Positions 19,605 through 28,688 of a stretch of 64,000 nt of DNA are shown here, piece after piece. The DNA is from Parapontixanthobacter sp963736595. GTDB taxonomy: Bacteria > Pseudomonadota > Alphaproteobacteria > Sphingomonadales > Sphingomonadaceae. A program made the translations under genes and the position numbers. Numbering within the stretch: the stretch's first letter is position 1; every line of letters starts with the position of its first letter. Below the pieces are notes generated by a model that was not told the origin of the DNA, searched no databases, and saw only the letters and a list, made by a program, of their open reading frames with translations. The stretch spans positions 372,001-436,000 of the forward strand of contig CAVTPG010000011.1 of assembly GCA_963736595.1 (NCBI GenBank), given 5' to 3'.

Positions 19605-19679
19605 TGGTGGGCGTAGAGAGAGTTGAACTCCCGGCCCCTGCGATGTCAACACAGTGCTCTACCACTGAGCTATACGCCC
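19605..19679 (-). tRNA. tRNA-Val (anticodon GAC)
   Basis: The cloverleaf folds completely on the minus strand. The acceptor stem GGGCGTA/TACGCCC is perfect and the D arm is GCTC-AGTGGTA-GAGC. The anticodon loop TTGACAT gives anticodon GAC, which reads GUC. The T loop is TTCAACT. The discriminator A and an encoded CCA occupy 19608-19605. No extra variable arm is present. Confidence 0.97.
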
Positions 19680-19796
19680 ACACTTCGCTTGAATGCGCGT
19701 AACGCAAGATCGGTCACGGCAAGAGGCGCGCACTTAGCGAGGGCGCGGGCAGCGTGCAAGACCTATTGCGTGATAATGCGCATAGCGCCGCGCACA

Positions 19797-20192
19797 TTAG
19801 GGGTGGAGAGAAACCTGCGCCTGATCGTCCAGCACGCGTTCCACTTCCAGCACCAGATCGCGCAGGTGGAAAGGTTTGGATAAAACTTTTGCGTCGGGCT
19901 GCTCGCGGCTGGCTTTCAGCGTAACGGCGGCAAAGCCAGTAATGAACATCACCTTGGTGTGCGGGCTGACTTCATTGCACCGTTGCGCCAGCTCGATACC
20001 GTCCATTTCCGGCATGACGATGTCGGACAGCAGCAAGTCGAATTCTTGCGTTTCCAGGAACGGCACGGCAGCTGTGCCGCGATCGACCGACTGCACGCGA
20101 TAGCCGGCTTTTTCAAGCGCACGCTCTAGGTAAACACGCATGGCGTCGTCATCTTCAGCCAGCAGGATGGAGGTTTGTGCGCTTGTCGTCAT
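19797..20192 (-). CDS. cpdR: Single-domain response regulator CpdR
   Basis: A 131-residue protein made of a receiver domain only. The acidic pocket is EDDD at 13-16, the phospho-acceptor is Asp57 (LLSDIVMPEMDG) and the switch lysine is Lys106 (SKPF). Length and sequence match CpdR, which in its unphosphorylated form directs ClpXP to CtrA and other substrates, and is inactivated by CckA-ChpT phosphorylation. CckA is encoded at 6.9 kb. It is divergent from the N-formylglutamate amidohydrolase gene. Confidence 0.88.
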   Translation of the reverse strand: MTTSAQTSILLAEDDDAMRVYLERALEKAGYRVQSVDRGTAAVPFLETQEFDLLLSDIVMPEMDGIELAQRCNEVSPHTKVMFITGFAAVTLKASREQPDAKVLSKPFHLRDLVLEVERVLDDQAQVSLHP

Positions 20193-20406
20193 GTGGCTCT
20201 TCTAATCCAAAACATTTAAGAAATCTTTGGTTTATTGTCCGTACTGTCCCTTATTGGCGCAATGGCTTGAGCGCCTTGGCTTACGGATGAGGCACACGGT
20301 GCATTGTCGTGGTTAACAATTTGCGCTTACCTGCGCTCGCACCCTTGCGAAACACCGTTAACGGCTCCGATTGACAGGGTTAGCGCAGGCGTTCAGCACG
20401 GCGTCG

Positions 20407-21315
20407 ATGGATGATCCGATCGCACCTTCTTCCAATGATTCGCCATTTCACTTCCATCTGCCAGTTGCGCCCGCCGTCCCGATTGTGATCGCCGCGCCGC
20501 ATGGCGGACGTCGATATCCGCAAGATTTGCTGTATGAAATGCGCGATCCCGATTACAGCTGCTTGCGGCTGGAAGACCGTTTCATCGACCGCATTGCCGA
20601 GCAAATTGCCGAGCAGACCGGCGCGGCTTCGCTAATTGCCAACGCGCCGCGCGCGATGCTCGATCTTAATCGCTCGACCAGCGATGTTGACTGGGGAATG
20701 ATCTCCGATGCGCCGAACCCGACGCCAGCGCGTCCGGCGGATTATCGCCGAGCGCGCAACGGGCTCGGGCTGATCCCGCGCCGCTTGCCGGGACATGGCG
20801 ACATCTGGCGTGGTCCGATAAGTCACGAGACGCTGCAACAGCGAATTGCGGACATTCACGAGCCTTACCATGCGCAACTCGCCAGTATGATGCAGCACAT
20901 TGCGGATAGTTGGGGCGCGGTGCTGCTGATCGATCTGCACTCCATGCCGCCGCTGAAAAGCGCGGCGTTGGGTCAGCGTGCAGCTGAATTCGTGGTCGGC
21001 GATCGCTTCGGAGCAGCCTGCGCCTCGCTTATCAGCGCCCGGACTTTGCAGCATTTCGACAGGCACCGGCGGCCCGTAGCGCACAACCGACCCTATTCCG
21101 GCGGCTATATTCTCGACCGGCACGGCAATCCGTCCAAATCGCGCCATGCACTGCAGCTTGAGATTTGCCGCGATACCTATCTTGATGCACGCCACGAACA
21201 ACCGACGCCGCGCATGGACAGCATCGTTCAATTACTCAGCACGATGGTACAGGATTTGGCTTCTGAAGTTGCACAGCTTGGCAGTGGATCGCTGCAACGT
21301 CAGGCTGCGGAATAA
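20407..21315 (+). CDS. N-formylglutamate amidohydrolase family protein
   Basis: A 302-residue hydrolase of the FGase (HutG2-like) family, which splits N-formyl-glutamate or related N-acyl amino acids. The conserved segments are VIAAPHGGRRYPQDL, a metal site near SCLRLEDRFIDRI, and VLLIDLHSMPPL with its Asp and His. The ATG at 20407 is preferred; a TTG at 20371 in the same frame would add 12 residues. No other histidine-degradation gene is near, so the physiological substrate is open. Its stop is followed by the convergent small-RNA element. Confidence 0.82.
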   Translation: MDDPIAPSSNDSPFHFHLPVAPAVPIVIAAPHGGRRYPQDLLYEMRDPDYSCLRLEDRFIDRIAEQIAEQTGAASLIANAPRAMLDLNRSTSDVDWGMISDAPNPTPARPADYRRARNGLGLIPRRLPGHGDIWRGPISHETLQQRIADIHEPYHAQLASMMQHIADSWGAVLLIDLHSMPPLKSAALGQRAAEFVVGDRFGAACASLISARTLQHFDRHRRPVAHNRPYSGGYILDRHGNPSKSRHALQLEICRDTYLDARHEQPTPRMDSIVQLLSTMVQDLASEVAQLGSGSLQRQAAE

Positions 21316-21352
21316 ATCCCCTTAACCGCGCGTAAGTTACTGTAGCATAACC

Positions 21353-21385
21353 AAAAAACCACCCCGTGCAAGTCGCACGAGGTGG
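21353..21385 (-). terminator. Rho-independent terminator (sapC/sRNA)
   Basis: On the minus strand an 11-bp stem (21385-21375 with 21369-21359, one G-U pair) and a 5-base loop are followed by six T. It ends the candidate small RNA and any transcript reading through from sapC, and it also separates that unit from the convergent hydrolase gene. Confidence 0.85.
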
Positions 21386-21502
21386 CCAAGGTTCAGGGAG
21401 GTATGCGCCCAAAGGCACATGTCAGGCCGCCATGAGGGGGGAGGTGCGACCTGACACTGCATAAATAAGATCGGATCGGTCTGCTTTCAAGGCAAACCGA
21501 CC
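21353..21502 (-). ncRNA. Candidate small RNA with exposed CCUCCC motifs
   Basis: Read on the minus strand, this holds four hairpins in series. The first is GGUCGGUUUGC / GCAGACCGAUC (21502-21474). The second is UGUCAGGUCGC / GCGGCCUGACA (21456-21420), with a loop containing CCUCCCCCC. The third is UGUGCC / GGCGCA (21419-21404). After a single-stranded UACCUCCCUGAACC comes the terminator hairpin CCACCUCGUGC / GCACGGGGUGG followed by six U. Every imperfect pair is G-U on this strand and would be A-C on the other, so the minus strand is the RNA. C-rich anti-Shine-Dalgarno loops are a hallmark of several alphaproteobacterial sRNAs. The 5' end and promoter are not defined; it may also be released from the sapC 3' UTR. 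Confidence 0.65.
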
Positions 21503-21564
21503 CGTCTCGTGTGCGTATCCGCTGTGCTCCGAACGCGACCTGAGCCGCGCTAAATCGGATCAAA

Positions 21565-22347
21565 TCAGGCCGGTTGCGGCATATTGGGAACCGGAACCTT
21601 GCCCTGGTTTTGCTGGCGCGCAAAGATATTGCGCATAATGTCGAGCGAAAACAGATGCGCATGGATCAAAGGCAGCAATCCATTCTGATTCCAGGTGCGC
21701 AATTGATCGCCGCGCATTTCCTGCAGCTTTTCCTGATTAATCATCTGGAACCCGCGATAAACGAATGGCTTGTCGGGATTTTCCGTTTGAGAAATCGACA
21801 TTTCGCCATCCATCAGCAGCTCATGCTTGGCAATTTCGTCCATAAAGGCGCGCGTGCGCTGTCCAGCTTGCTCGAATTGCTCGCAGAATTTGAGAATGCC
21901 GTTGGTCGCTTCGGACGCCGCGCCTTCTTCGTTGAAAAGCTTCTCGCCTTCCTTAAATTCGCCGATCGTGTCCGTAGTCGGATCGAAGCACAGGGACAAT
22001 TCGTCGGTATCTGGCTTCAGCTTGGCCAGCATAAACGGATAGCGGCGGATATAGGCGGGGACATAGACCGGCTCGGAAATCTTGCCGTCCTCGCCCACAA
22101 AGACATTTACGCCTTCATTAAGGCCCATCAAAGCCAGCGGCAGGGGATTGTCGCCCGATGAAAACACGATCGGGAAATTGCGCTGTGCCTGCGGAAATTC
22201 GTCCACGGTCAAGGGTATCGCATGATGACCCGCCAGCCATGTGGCGGAATCGGTGGGCTTTGCGCTCCACTTCGAATGATCGCGCGAATTAAGAGGCATC
22301 AGATCGTTGTAGAACAAAGGTAGGCTTGGCTGCGGCGCAGTGGCCAT
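21565..22347 (-). CDS. SapC family protein
   Basis: A 260-residue protein matching the SapC family, named after a Campylobacter surface-layer locus but common in proteobacteria with unknown function. It shows the LPLFYNDLMPLNSRDHSKW opening, YVPAYIRRYPFML, and the SLCFDP and RGFQMINQEKLQ segments typical of the family. No signal peptide is seen. The start at 22347 has GGAG about 9 bases upstream and gives the family-typical N terminus; a longer frame is discarded. The candidate small RNA lies directly downstream on the same strand. Confidence 0.88.
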   Translation of the reverse strand: MATAPQPSLPLFYNDLMPLNSRDHSKWSAKPTDSATWLAGHHAIPLTVDEFPQAQRNFPIVFSSGDNPLPLALMGLNEGVNVFVGEDGKISEPVYVPAYIRRYPFMLAKLKPDTDELSLCFDPTTDTIGEFKEGEKLFNEEGAASEATNGILKFCEQFEQAGQRTRAFMDEIAKHELLMDGEMSISQTENPDKPFVYRGFQMINQEKLQEMRGDQLRTWNQNGLLPLIHAHLFSLDIMRNIFARQQNQGKVPVPNMPQPA

Positions 22348-22483
22348 GGGAATTCTCCGCTGGATGAAAATGTCGGTGCATCGGACTGAGCAATCAGCCG
22401 CGAGGCGAGTGGGCGCGTTCTTACGAAACGATTGCGCGCTGTGCAAGATCGTTCCAGCGAGCCGCTAAATCGTCCACACAAAC

Positions 22484-23971
22484 TTATTGCGGCACGACGA
22501 CCAGCTTGCCCGGATTCATGAGCCCGGCCGGGTCCACCGCTTGCTTTATTGCTTGCATCAGCGCCAATGCTGCAGGATCGCGGGTGGCTTCCAGAATGCC
22601 GAGCTTGTCCTGTCCAATGCCATGTTCGGCAGAGATCGATCCGCCGCGCTGTGTCACAAGGTCATAGACCGCGACGCTGATCTGCTTGGCCGTGGTGGCG
22701 TCCCAATCATCTGCCGCATCACGCGCAGCCAGAACGTGCAGGTGGATGTTCCCGTCGCCAAGATGCCCGAATCCGCGCACGTCATGGCCGGGGAAGTCCT
22801 GCGCTATCATAGCATCGATCAAGTCCAGCGTGTCCGGCATATCGGCAGGCGTCACGGCGATATCGTGCTGAACCGCGCGACCATAGGCTTTCTCCGAAGG
22901 GGCAATCATTTCGCGCAATTGCCAGAACTGTTCGGCTTGCGTTTCGTTGGCGGCAATCGTGGCATCGGCGAACAGGCCAGCGTCCATCGCATCGGCGAGG
23001 CAGGCTTCGACCCGGTCGGACAGATCGTCTGCGCTGCTTTCATCGCCGACAAATTCTAGCAGGGCGTGCCATGCGTGATTGCCAGACAAGGGCGGGCGTG
23101 CATCGGGCAAATAGTCTAAGACGGTGCGATAGCAGCTATCGGGCAGCACTTCGAAGCCTTCCAATGCGTCGCCCATGCGCTTCTCGCAATGCACCAGCAA
23201 GCGCCGGGCGGTGTGAATGGAATCGAGACCGACCCACACCACTTGCCGACGCGCAATAGCAGGGACCAATCGCAAAATGGCTTTGGTCACGATGCCCAGC
23301 GTGCCTTCTGACCCGATAAACATCTGTTTTAAATCAAAGCCGCGATTGTCTTTTTTCAGCGGCGCGCTGAGATCAAGAATGTCGCCGCCGGGCGTTACGA
23401 CTTCGAGGCCGGTGATCAGCGCCCGCATGACGCCGTGCCGCAACACTTGTGTCCCGCCCGCATTGGTCGAAACCAGCCCGCCAATGGTGGCCGATCCCTT
23501 GCCGCCAAGTGATAGCGGAAAGCGCAAATCCTTGGCTTCGGCCGCTTCATGCAAATTTTGCAGGACGACGCCTGCGCCGCATTCGGCTTGCCGGGCGTCG
23601 GCATCAATGATGAGCGTGTCGAGCCGTCTCAGCGACAAGAGAATGGCCTTACCGCTGCCATCCGGCACGGCTCCTCCCACCATGCCGCTATTCCCGCCTT
23701 GCGGAACGATTGGTATCTTGTGTTCGGCACATAGGCGGACAAGCTGCGCGACTTCCGATGTATCGGCAGGCGAGGCCATGCCCAGCGCTTTGCCAGTATA
23801 GCGGCCCCGCCAGTCGGTCAGCCACGGCGCAACCATTTCGGCGTCCTGCGTAAAGCCTTTCGAGCCCAGCAATTCGTTCGCAGCCACGACAAAGGCGGAT
23901 TGGCTTTCCGCTGTCATATCAGGCGCAGGCGCGACTGTGCTGGGAAAATCAGTACGGTTCAAAATTGTCAT
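22484..23971 (-). CDS. FAD-linked D-2-hydroxyacid dehydrogenase (GlcD/D2HGDH-like)
   Basis: A 495-residue flavoenzyme of the vanillyl-alcohol-oxidase fold. The N-terminal FAD domain has PIVPQGGNSGMVGGAVPDG and GSEGTLGIVTKA. The C-terminal domain has the metal-binding GFGHLGDGNIHLHV and ISAEHGIGQDK motifs. These are the marks of D-lactate, glycolate or D-2-hydroxyglutarate dehydrogenases. The best guess is a D-2-hydroxyglutarate dehydrogenase, but the substrate is not fixed by the sequence. It is divergent from a secreted unknown gene, with a 126-base gap. Confidence 0.88.
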   Translation of the reverse strand: MTILNRTDFPSTVAPAPDMTAESQSAFVVAANELLGSKGFTQDAEMVAPWLTDWRGRYTGKALGMASPADTSEVAQLVRLCAEHKIPIVPQGGNSGMVGGAVPDGSGKAILLSLRRLDTLIIDADARQAECGAGVVLQNLHEAAEAKDLRFPLSLGGKGSATIGGLVSTNAGGTQVLRHGVMRALITGLEVVTPGGDILDLSAPLKKDNRGFDLKQMFIGSEGTLGIVTKAILRLVPAIARRQVVWVGLDSIHTARRLLVHCEKRMGDALEGFEVLPDSCYRTVLDYLPDARPPLSGNHAWHALLEFVGDESSADDLSDRVEACLADAMDAGLFADATIAANETQAEQFWQLREMIAPSEKAYGRAVQHDIAVTPADMPDTLDLIDAMIAQDFPGHDVRGFGHLGDGNIHLHVLAARDAADDWDATTAKQISVAVYDLVTQRGGSISAEHGIGQDKLGILEATRDPAALALMQAIKQAVDPAGLMNPGKLVVVPQ

Positions 23972-24097
23972 GCTTCCATCTTGTCACAATTAAGCGGACA
24001 TTCAATAAGGATCGTTAGAGAGGTTGCATAACGCTCTGCCGGTAAGCATCGGTAATCGTTGATCGGCTTGCGGCTAAAGAGGGAGCGTTCGGTAATT

Positions 24098-24685
24098 ATG
24101 CAATCAGTCGTTGCCTTGCTCGCACCTGTCGCATTCTGGCTAAGCTCTCCGGCGGTCGAGGCCGCTGATCCGGTGCTATCGCAGACAGTCCAACATACCG
24201 AAGAAGGGCAAGAAGCACCGCCCGCAGGCAAAGCGCGCATGACGCGTACTCTTCCGGAATGGCTTGGCTTTATACCTGTACAGCGGATCGATTCCGTGCG
24301 GCAGGTCAGGATCGAGCGGCGCGTGATTTTGCGCATCTCACCGCGGCGTCCGTCAAATCGGCAAAGTCTGCTGCGAGAGTTGCCGCGTACGCAGCCTGCC
24401 GCCAATTACGAAGAGCGCAAGATGGGCAAATGTCTGCCTGCCAATAGTATCCTCGGCGTGCAGCCGACCGGCGAGAATACTTTGCGTCTCTATCTGCGCG
24501 ATCGCCGTATCGTCAATTTGCGTCTGACCAAAAGCTGCCCTGCGCAGTCGTTCTATTCCGGTTTTTATGTCGAGCGGCACGAAGATGGTCAGCTATGCGT
24601 AAAGCGTGACTTGCTGCATTCGCGCTCGGGCACAAAATGCACCGTCTCTGCCATGCGACAGCTTGTCCCCGTCCGGACGCGGTAA
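24098..24685 (+). CDS. Secreted protein of unknown function (195 residues)
   Basis: No family recognised. The product has a signal peptide (residues 1-22, AVEA cleavage site). A basic middle part (RRVILRISPRRPSNRQ) comes next, then a compact C-terminal part with four cysteines (KCLPANS, KSCPAQS, QLCVKR, TKCTVS) that could form two disulfides in the periplasm. The ATG at 24098 is chosen because it starts the signal peptide, with GGGAG about 12 bases upstream. It lies before the RhlE-like helicase gene with a 139-base gap, so co-transcription is possible but unproven. Confidence 0.7.
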   Translation: MQSVVALLAPVAFWLSSPAVEAADPVLSQTVQHTEEGQEAPPAGKARMTRTLPEWLGFIPVQRIDSVRQVRIERRVILRISPRRPSNRQSLLRELPRTQPAANYEERKMGKCLPANSILGVQPTGENTLRLYLRDRRIVNLRLTKSCPAQSFYSGFYVERHEDGQLCVKRDLLHSRSGTKCTVSAMRQLVPVRTR

Positions 24686-24824
24686 ACAGGCCACCCAACG
24701 CCCCAAGGCGCACCAGCGGTAAATCTTGACTTTTTTGCGTTTTTGTCGGACTGCGCTGCGTTGTTAACCAGTCGGACAGAGCGTTTCCGCTCGACCACCG
24801 ACCTTCCTTGAAAATTGGAAACGC

Positions 24825-26312
24825 ATGACTTTTGCCGATCTCGGCCTTTCTCCCGAACTGCTAAAAGCGGTCGAAGCTGCCGGCTATACAGAGCCGACAC
24901 CCATTCAGGCGCAAGCCATTCCTGCCGTTTTGATGATGAAAGACATCCTCGGGATCGCGCAGACGGGAACGGGAAAAACCGCCAGTTTTGTGCTGCCGAT
25001 GATCGATATTCTTGCCTCGGGTCGCCGCCGGGCGCGGATGCCGCGTTCGCTCATTCTGGAGCCGACCCGCGAACTCGCCGCACAAGTGGCCGAGAATTTC
25101 GAGAAATACGGCGAAAATCACGATTTGAAAATGGCGCTGCTCATTGGCGGCGTGCAAATGGGTGAGCAGGTCAAGGCACTGGACGAAGGTGTCGATGTTC
25201 TGATTGCCACGCCGGGCCGATTGATGGATCTGTTTGATCGCGGCAAGATTTTGCTGACCGGCTGCGAATTGCTGGTCATCGACGAAGCGGACCGGATGCT
25301 CGACATGGGCTTCATTCCCGATATCGAATCGATTTGCGACAAGCTGCCGCCACAACTTCAAACGATGCTGTTTTCAGCGACAATGCCGCCGCCGATCGAG
25401 AAATTGTCCAAGAAATTTATGGATAATCCCAAGCGTATCGAAGTCAGCCGCGCTGCTTCGACCAGCGAGAACATCGCGCAGCATAAGCTGATGGTTTCGC
25501 CGCGCAAAAAGAAAGACGCCCTGCGGTATTTTCTGCGCGGGGATGATATGCAGACCGCTATTGTGTTCGCCAATCGCAAGACGACCGTCCGCGAACTGGC
25601 TAAGACGTTGAATCGCGACGGTTTTGCCGTGGGCGAAATTCACGGCGACATGGACCAGTCCTCGCGCATTGCCGAGCTGGATCGCTTTAAATCGGGCGGC
25701 ATCAACGTGCTGGTGGCGAGCGATGTTGCGGCGCGCGGGCTGGATGTGAAAGGCGTCTCGCACGTATTCAATTACGATACGCCGTGGCATCCCGATGATT
25801 ATGTTCACCGGATTGGACGCACGGGCCGGGCAGGGGCGACCGGCTATGCCTATACTTTCGTAACTAAGGCCGATGTTGAGGCAATCGAGAATATCGAAAA
25901 GCTGACCAAGACCACCATCCCGCTATGGACGGGTGAAGGTGCTTCGGTCAGCGACGGGCGCAATGCCGGCGGCAGCGATGCCAACAAAAGCAAGCGCGCA
26001 AAGAGCAGCGCGAAATCTACTGATAATGATGCCAGCAATGACGAGGCGCAGGAAGAGCGTCCGCGCAAGTCCCGCTCACGCCGGACAAAACAGGACGACA
26101 ACGCTCCTGCAGAGCAGTCGGAACGGCGCTCGGAAGCCCAATCTCAGCCTGATTCTGGGTCGCGTGGCGAAAAAGCGCACAAGGATGTCGAGAAGGCCGA
26201 CAAGCGCACCAAACCGCGTCATAAGGCTGCCGAGAACGAGCCGACGAAGCCCGGCGACTGGAACGGTCCGATGCCAAGCTTTCTGGGCGTTTCGACCACC
26301 GATCAGGCCTAG
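24825..26312 (+). CDS. DEAD-box RNA helicase (RhlE-like)
   Basis: A 495-residue ATP-dependent RNA helicase. The Q motif is TPIQAQAIP, followed by Walker A AQTGTGKT, PTRELAAQ, the DEAD box in VIDEADRMLDMGF, SAT, and the arginine-finger motif HRIGRTGRAG. The core ends near residue 370. The last 125 residues are a low-complexity tail rich in Lys, Arg, Glu, Asp and Ser, expected to bind RNA without a fixed fold. RhlE-type helicases remodel rRNA and mRNA, often in cold or degradosome contexts. Convergent with uvrD. Confidence 0.92.
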   Translation: MTFADLGLSPELLKAVEAAGYTEPTPIQAQAIPAVLMMKDILGIAQTGTGKTASFVLPMIDILASGRRRARMPRSLILEPTRELAAQVAENFEKYGENHDLKMALLIGGVQMGEQVKALDEGVDVLIATPGRLMDLFDRGKILLTGCELLVIDEADRMLDMGFIPDIESICDKLPPQLQTMLFSATMPPPIEKLSKKFMDNPKRIEVSRAASTSENIAQHKLMVSPRKKKDALRYFLRGDDMQTAIVFANRKTTVRELAKTLNRDGFAVGEIHGDMDQSSRIAELDRFKSGGINVLVASDVAARGLDVKGVSHVFNYDTPWHPDDYVHRIGRTGRAGATGYAYTFVTKADVEAIENIEKLTKTTIPLWTGEGASVSDGRNAGGSDANKSKRAKSSAKSTDNDASNDEAQEERPRKSRSRRTKQDDNAPAEQSERRSEAQSQPDSGSRGEKAHKDVEKADKRTKPRHKAAENEPTKPGDWNGPMPSFLGVSTTDQA

Positions 26313-26358
26313 CGCAAATTAGGTAAAGATCGCGGCCAATATCGCGTCAATTTTTCCT

Positions 26359-28665
26359 TCAAGCCAGCCGCACGAAACTGTCGATGACGCGCTTCAATCC
26401 GCTATCCTCGAATTCGATTTCCAGCTTGTTGCCTTCCTGATCCATTACGACACCGCTGCCGAATTTGTCATGCACCACTTGCGCGCCGATCACGATGTCG
26501 CCGCGCGGTTTGGCAGCGAAGCTGGCAGCGGAGCGGCGGCTTTCCGGAATACGCTTTTGCTGCGTGTCATATCCTGTGGCCAAGGCGCGCTGCCAGCCCG
26601 GACCGCGTCCCGCCGATTTTTCGGGCGCTGCCTTTGAGACATGGGCAAAAGGGTCTTCGGATTCGGTCCAGTTCGCGCGCCATAACGATGCACCACCGCT
26701 CATGCTGGTCTCGGCATCGACGTAATCGTCGGGCAGATCTTCGATAAAGCGGCTTGGGATCGAACTGGTCCATTGCCCGTATATTCGGCGATTGGCAGCG
26801 TGTAGGATGGTGCAACGGCGCTTGGCCCGCGTGATCGCGACATAGGCAAGGCGGCGTTCTTCTTCGAGGCTCGCCAATCCGCCTTCATCAAGCGAACGTT
26901 GCGAGGGGAATACGCCTTCTTCCCAACCCGGCAGGAACACGTGATCGAATTCCAGTCCCTTCGCGCCGTGCATGGTCATGATGGTGACCTTTTCACCTTC
27001 ATTCGCCGCATCATTGTCCATCACCAGCGAGACGTGTTCGAGGAAGTCGCCCAGCGTTTCATATTCCTCCATCGCGCGCGCCAGTTCCGACAGGTTTTCC
27101 AACCGTCCAGCAGCTTCGGCGGTGCGGTCTTTCTGCAGCATATCTTCATAGCCGCTTTCCTCGATCACCAGCCGCAGCAGATCGGCAGGCGCGGTTTTCT
27201 CCGCTTCCTCGCGCCATTTGGCAAAGTCACGCAGCAAAGCGACCAGCGTGTTCTCCGCGCGCTTGGGCAATTCATCGGTATTGGCAAGGTCGAGCGAAGC
27301 GGCTGCCAGCGGCATATTTGCGCGGCGGGCATGGCGGCGCATGGCTTCCAGCGTCTTTGCGCCCAATCCACGCTTTGGCTGGTTGTAAATGCGCTCGAAC
27401 GCAAGGTCGTCCGCCGGTTGCGCGATAACTCGCAAATAAGCCAGCGCGTCCCGGATTTCAGCGCGTTCGTAAAAGCGGAAACCGCCGATGATCCGGTAAT
27501 TGATCCCGGTCTGGATAAAGCGGTCCTCGAATTCGCGCGTTTGGTATTGCGCGCGGACCAGGATGGCGACTTCGTCCATCGACGCGCCTTCGCCTTCCAG
27601 CCGCTCGATCTCTTCGCTGACGCGGCGCGCTTCTTCCGGGCCGTCCCACACGCCGATGGCGCGCAGGTTCTCGCCTTTCGGCAAATCGGTCCAGAGCTGC
27701 TTGCCCAGCCGTTCGCTATTGGCATTGATCAGGCCGGATGCTGCGCCAAGAATCTGCGGAGTCGAGCGATAATTCTGTTCTAGTTTGATAACTTTCGCGC
27801 CGGTAAAATCTTTTTCGAAGCGCAGGATATTGGCCACTTCTGCGCCACGCCAGCTATAAATCGACTGATCGTCATCGCCTACGACGCAGATGTTCTTGCG
27901 ATGCTGCGCCAGCAGGCGAAGCCACAAATACTGGACTTGATTGGTATCCTGATACTCGTCCACCAGAATATATTTGAAGCGCTTGTGATACTGTCCAAGA
28001 ATTTCCGGCTCACGGCGAAAAATGTTCAATACGTGCAGCAACAGATCGCCAAAGTCACAGGCATTCAGCGCCTTCAACCGATCCTGATACAGACCGTAAA
28101 ACTTGGCGCCCTGTCCATTGGCATAGGCTTCGTTCTCGACTGCATCGAGGTCGCCGGGATTTAGCCCGCGATTCTTCCATCTGTCGATCAGCCCCGCCAA
28201 TTGCCGCGCGGGAAAGCGTTTCTCATCAAGATCATTGCCGGTGATAAGCTGTTTCAGCAGCCGCAGTTGATCGTCGGTATCGATAATCGTGAAATTGCTT
28301 TTCAGGCCTACGATCTCGGCATGGCGGCGCAGCATTTTCGCGCAGACCGAATGGAACGTGCCGAGCCATGGCATCCCTTCGACCGCGTCGCCCACATGGC
28401 GACCGACCCGCTCACGCATTTCGCGCGCCGCTTTGTTGGTAAAGGTCACGCACAGGATTTCGCTCGGCCAAGCCAGCCGCATGGCGATCAGATGCGCCAG
28501 TCGCGACGTCAATGCAGCAGTTTTGCCTGTACCAGCGCCCGCCAGCATCAGCACTGGCCCTTCCGTTGTCAGCACAGCCTCGCGCTGCGGCGGATTAAGC
28601 ATCTGCGCATAGGCGGGAACGTCGCCTTCGGGCGGCTGGTCGGTGCGGGCGGTAAGATCGGTCAT
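26359..28665 (-). CDS. uvrD: DNA helicase UvrD/PcrA
   Basis: A 768-residue superfamily 1 helicase that moves 3' to 5' on DNA in nucleotide-excision and mismatch repair. Walker A is LAGAGTGKTAALTSR. Others seen are VTFTNKAAREMRER, VDEYQDTNQVQYLWLRLL, QNYRSTPQIL, TMHGAKGLEFDHVFLPGWEEG and VAITRAKRRC. A C-terminal Tudor-like segment (FGSGVVMDQEGNKLEIEF) binds RNA polymerase in related proteins. A perfect LexA box sits 9 bases upstream of the ATG, so SOS induction is predicted. Confidence 0.95.
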   Translation of the reverse strand: MTDLTARTDQPPEGDVPAYAQMLNPPQREAVLTTEGPVLMLAGAGTGKTAALTSRLAHLIAMRLAWPSEILCVTFTNKAAREMRERVGRHVGDAVEGMPWLGTFHSVCAKMLRRHAEIVGLKSNFTIIDTDDQLRLLKQLITGNDLDEKRFPARQLAGLIDRWKNRGLNPGDLDAVENEAYANGQGAKFYGLYQDRLKALNACDFGDLLLHVLNIFRREPEILGQYHKRFKYILVDEYQDTNQVQYLWLRLLAQHRKNICVVGDDDQSIYSWRGAEVANILRFEKDFTGAKVIKLEQNYRSTPQILGAASGLINANSERLGKQLWTDLPKGENLRAIGVWDGPEEARRVSEEIERLEGEGASMDEVAILVRAQYQTREFEDRFIQTGINYRIIGGFRFYERAEIRDALAYLRVIAQPADDLAFERIYNQPKRGLGAKTLEAMRRHARRANMPLAAASLDLANTDELPKRAENTLVALLRDFAKWREEAEKTAPADLLRLVIEESGYEDMLQKDRTAEAAGRLENLSELARAMEEYETLGDFLEHVSLVMDNDAANEGEKVTIMTMHGAKGLEFDHVFLPGWEEGVFPSQRSLDEGGLASLEEERRLAYVAITRAKRRCTILHAANRRIYGQWTSSIPSRFIEDLPDDYVDAETSMSGGASLWRANWTESEDPFAHVSKAAPEKSAGRGPGWQRALATGYDTQQKRIPESRRSAASFAAKPRGDIVIGAQVVHDKFGSGVVMDQEGNKLEIEFEDSGLKRVIDSFVRLA

Positions 28666-28673
28666 AGCTGTGC

Positions 28674-28688
28674 GAACAGTTAGGGAAC
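28674..28688 (-). promoter_or_regulatory. LexA (SOS) box upstream of uvrD
   Basis: On the plus strand this reads GAAC-N7-GAAC, which is GTTC-N7-GTTC on the coding strand of uvrD. It ends 9 bases before the uvrD start codon. It is the same exact motif as before recA, which makes chance unlikely. Confidence 0.82.

Noticed and set aside
20193..20406. CtrA boxes between cpdR and the amidohydrolase gene
   Set aside because: Several TTAA words occur, but none forms TTAA-N7-TTAA.
22411..22456. Possible EcfG promoter on the minus strand before sapC
   Set aside because: GGAAC and CGTT are 20 bases apart, outside the 16-17 spacing.
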